This document shows positions 6,400 to 7,658 of a stretch of DNA of 7,658 nt, in pieces (the first letter of the stretch is position 1; each line of letters begins with the position of its first letter). The position numbers and the translations under genes were made by a program. The notes under the pieces were generated by a model. It was given only the letters and a program-made list of their open reading frames with translations, was not told the DNA's origin and did no database searches. This stretch comes from Bacteroidota bacterium (lineage in GTDB: Bacteria > Bacteroidota > Bacteroidia > B-17B0 > Aurantibacillaceae): assembly GCA_025359355.1 (NCBI GenBank), contig JANYGR010000482.1, positions 1 through 7,658 on the forward strand, read 5' to 3'.

Positions 6400-6440
6400 A
6401 GAGCTGTATGAAATCATACAGCTCTTTTATTTTCTTTTTA
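6400..6440 (+). terminator. Rho-independent terminator after the DUF4349 gene
   Basis: A perfect 10-bp stem (GAGCTGTATG 6401-6410 with CATACAGCTC 6415-6424) closes an AAAT loop, is extended by an A-T pair (6400/6425), and is followed by TTTTATTTTC and further T-rich sequence. It starts 15 bp after the stop codon, so it ends the DUF4349 transcript and separates it from hpt. Confidence 0.9.
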
Positions 6441-6467
6441 TTGAATAAAAAATTAGTCAAAAACATG

Positions 6468-6495
6468 TCGAAAAAGAGACGCGTATTTCTTTCGA
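6468..6495. other. Second hairpin upstream of hpt
   Basis: The arms at 6468-6477 and 6486-6495 pair with TCGAAA/TTTCGA perfect at the base, one A-C mismatch, then A-T, G-T and A-T pairs, around an 8-base loop GACGCGTA. T-rich sequence follows (TTTTCTTTC). It could be a backup terminator or simply a chance palindrome. It lies before the candidate hpt promoter, so it is unlikely to be in the hpt leader. Confidence 0.35.
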
Positions 6496-6515
6496 TTTTC
6501 TTTCAAAAGGGCTAT

Positions 6516-6543
6516 TTTGCTCAAAAAAATGTTGCTATATTTA
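6516..6543 (+). promoter_or_regulatory. Weak candidate promoter for hpt
   Basis: TTTG at 6516-6519 and TATATTTA at 6536-6543 resemble the Bacteroidota -33 (TTTG) and -7 (TAnnTTTG) elements. The -7 lacks the final G and the 16-base spacer is shorter than usual. A promoter is expected here because a strong terminator precedes and hpt starts at 6561, but that would leave a leader of only about 10 bases. Treat as tentative. Confidence 0.25.
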
Positions 6544-6560
6544 CTTTTTCTTAAAAACCT

Positions 6561-7100
6561 ATGCAACGCGTTACCTTAAAAGATAAAACTTTTGTTCCTT
6601 ATATCACTTCTGATAAAATTTTAGCAAGTGTAAAAGTAATGGCGCAAAAAATTAATGCAGATTTATCAGATGATATGCCATTATTTTTAGTGGTTCTCAA
6701 CGGATCCTTTATGTTTGCTGCCGACTTATTAAAAGAAGTAACGATTCCTTGCGAAATTTGTTTCATTAAACTGGCTTCATACCACGGCACAAGCAGTACT
6801 GGCACTGTTACCGAAATGATTGGTTTAACCGAAGAAATAAAAGGACGTACTGTTGTTGTTGTAGAAGATATAGTTGATACAGGCATTACACTTGAGAAAT
6901 TAGTGACGCTTTTAACTAAAAAAGAAGTGAAGCAAATTAAAGTAGCCTCTTTTTTATTGAAGCCAGAGGCTTACACTAAAACACTTAAAATTGATTATGT
7001 AGGTATGGAAATTCCAAATGAATTTGTAGTAGGCTATGGCTTAGATTACGATGGGCTGGGTAGAAACATGAAAGATATTTTTGTACTTGATAAAAAATAA
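6561..7100 (+). CDS. hpt: Hypoxanthine phosphoribosyltransferase
   Basis: This cytosolic purine-salvage enzyme converts hypoxanthine (and often guanine) plus PRPP to IMP (GMP) and pyrophosphate. The 179-residue length is typical. Motifs in order: LNGSFMFAADL at 46-56 (pyrophosphate-binding loop), the flexible-loop segment SYHGTSSTG at 73-81, the PRPP motif VVVVEDIVDTGIT at 98-110 with acidic pair Glu102-Asp103 and Asp106, Lys134 of LLKPEAY (purine-contacting lysine by family analogy), and FVVGYGLDYDGLGRN at 155-169, the C-terminal base/Mg-site region. The ATG at 6561 is the only plausible start. It follows a strong terminator, so it begins a new transcription unit, with adk 66 bp downstream in the same direction; both act on purine nucleotides. 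Substrate preference cannot be read from the sequence. Confidence 0.96.
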   Translation: MQRVTLKDKTFVPYITSDKILASVKVMAQKINADLSDDMPLFLVVLNGSFMFAADLLKEVTIPCEICFIKLASYHGTSSTGTVTEMIGLTEEIKGRTVVVVEDIVDTGITLEKLVTLLTKKEVKQIKVASFLLKPEAYTKTLKIDYVGMEIPNEFVVGYGLDYDGLGRNMKDIFVLDKK

Positions 7101-7130
7101 AGCATAAATAGTAATATAAAATAGTACTCG

Positions 7131-7165
7131 TAATTTATAACTTATAATTCATAACTAATGACTAA
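7131..7165 (+). repeat. Degenerate heptamer array upstream of adk
   Basis: Five successive 7-bp units occur without gaps: TAATTTA, TAACTTA, TAATTCA, TAACTAA, TGACTAA, followed by one C and the adk ATG. On the minus strand these read as ATAAATT/ATAAGTT/ATGAATT, close to the ACAAATT/ACAGATT units beside the S23 gene. Non-coding; it fills most of the hpt-adk gap and leaves no visible Shine-Dalgarno sequence. Confidence 0.6.
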
Positions 7166-7166
7166 C

Positions 7167-7658
7167 ATGTTAAACATCGTTTTATTTGGCCCTCCAGGTG
7201 CAGGCAAGGGGACACAGTCTCAAAAATTAATTGAAAAATATGGTTTAACCCATTTATCAACTGGTGACATTTTACGTAGCGAAATCGCTCGTGGTACTGC
7301 CTTAGGAATGGAAGCCAAACAATTAATGGATAAAGGTGATTTAGTAGGTGATGATATTGTGATTGGAATGATAGAAGCAAAGATTGATACTGAACCACAT
7401 GCCAAAGGTTTTATATTTGATGGCTTCCCTCGTACACAGGCTCAAGCTGTGGCTTTAGACGATCTGTTACAAAAAAAAGGAACTGCTATCAGTGCCATGT
7501 TAGCACTTGAAGTTGATAATGAAGAGTTAATTAAACGCTTGTTATTACGCGGGAAAGAATCAGGAAGACCAGATGATCAAAATGAAGAAATCATTAGAAA
7601 TCGTGTCAACGAATACAATAACAAAACATTGCCTCTTAAAAAATATTATTCGGAACAA
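7167..7658 (+). CDS. adk: Adenylate kinase (3' partial)
   Basis: Adenylate kinase interconverts ATP + AMP and 2 ADP in the cytosol. The gene is cut by the window end after 164 codons; about 25-30 codons are missing if the protein has the usual ~190 residues. P-loop GPPGAGKGT is at 8-16, the AMP-site STGDILR at 31-37, and GFIFDGFPRTQ at 81-91 with Arg89. The segment RGKESGRPDD runs directly into the next helix (EEIIRNRVNEY), so this is the short-LID form without the zinc-type LID insertion of E. coli Adk. An in-frame ATG at 7158 would add MTN, but it lies inside the 7-bp repeat array; 7167 gives the family-like MLNIVLFG start. It is probably co-transcribed with hpt. Confidence 0.95.
   Translation, partial: MLNIVLFGPPGAGKGTQSQKLIEKYGLTHLSTGDILRSEIARGTALGMEAKQLMDKGDLVGDDIVIGMIEAKIDTEPHAKGFIFDGFPRTQAQAVALDDLLQKKGTAISAMLALEVDNEELIKRLLLRGKESGRPDDQNEEIIRNRVNEYNNKTLPLKKYYSEQ

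Noticed and set aside
6599..7405. Reverse-strand open frames opposite hpt and adk
   Set aside because: They are antisense to two clearly identified genes with intact motifs and resemble no protein family.

Overview
The window is AT-rich DNA from a member of the Bacteroidota. The evidence is protein similarity that I recognise (SufB/C/D/S, a lipobox DUF4349 protein, a short-LID adenylate kinase next to hpt), start codons mostly without Shine-Dalgarno sequences, and a short 'CHTERSRS'-type interspersed repeat that I recall as common in this phylum. No genus can be assigned. All genes are on the + strand.

Region 1 (1-5025) is a SUF iron-sulfur cluster assembly operon: sufB (5' end outside the window), sufC, sufD, sufS. 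SufB, SufC and SufD form the SufBC2D scaffold that builds the cluster, and SufS supplies persulfide sulfur from cysteine. The active-site residues visible in the four proteins are intact. The core is ordinary, but two junctions carry foreign-looking DNA. Between sufB and sufC, about 514 bp hold an S23-type four-helix-bundle gene, a 19-bp perfect direct repeat, and degenerate 7-bp-periodic arrays that form an imperfect terminal inverted repeat ending exactly at the sufC start codon. Between sufD and sufS, 81 bp hold a palindromic repeat that also creates a false N-terminal extension of sufS. No sufE follows sufS inside the window.

Region 2 (5026-5434) is about 400 bp with no convincing gene. 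It contains a small GC-richer hairpin element (around 5191-5229) that is a candidate structured RNA or dispersed repeat.

Region 3 (5435-6440) is a single gene for a DUF4349 lipoprotein with an additional C-terminal membrane segment, closed by a strong intrinsic terminator.

Region 4 (6441-7658) is purine salvage and nucleotide balance: hpt (hypoxanthine phosphoribosyltransferase), then adk (adenylate kinase, cut by the window end). The hpt-adk gap contains another 7-bp-periodic array running up to the adk ATG, apparently of the same repeat family as the arrays around the S23 gene.

I see no tRNA, rRNA, CRISPR array, transposase or phage gene. The most interesting structure is the S23 cassette and its heptamer arrays inside an essential operon.
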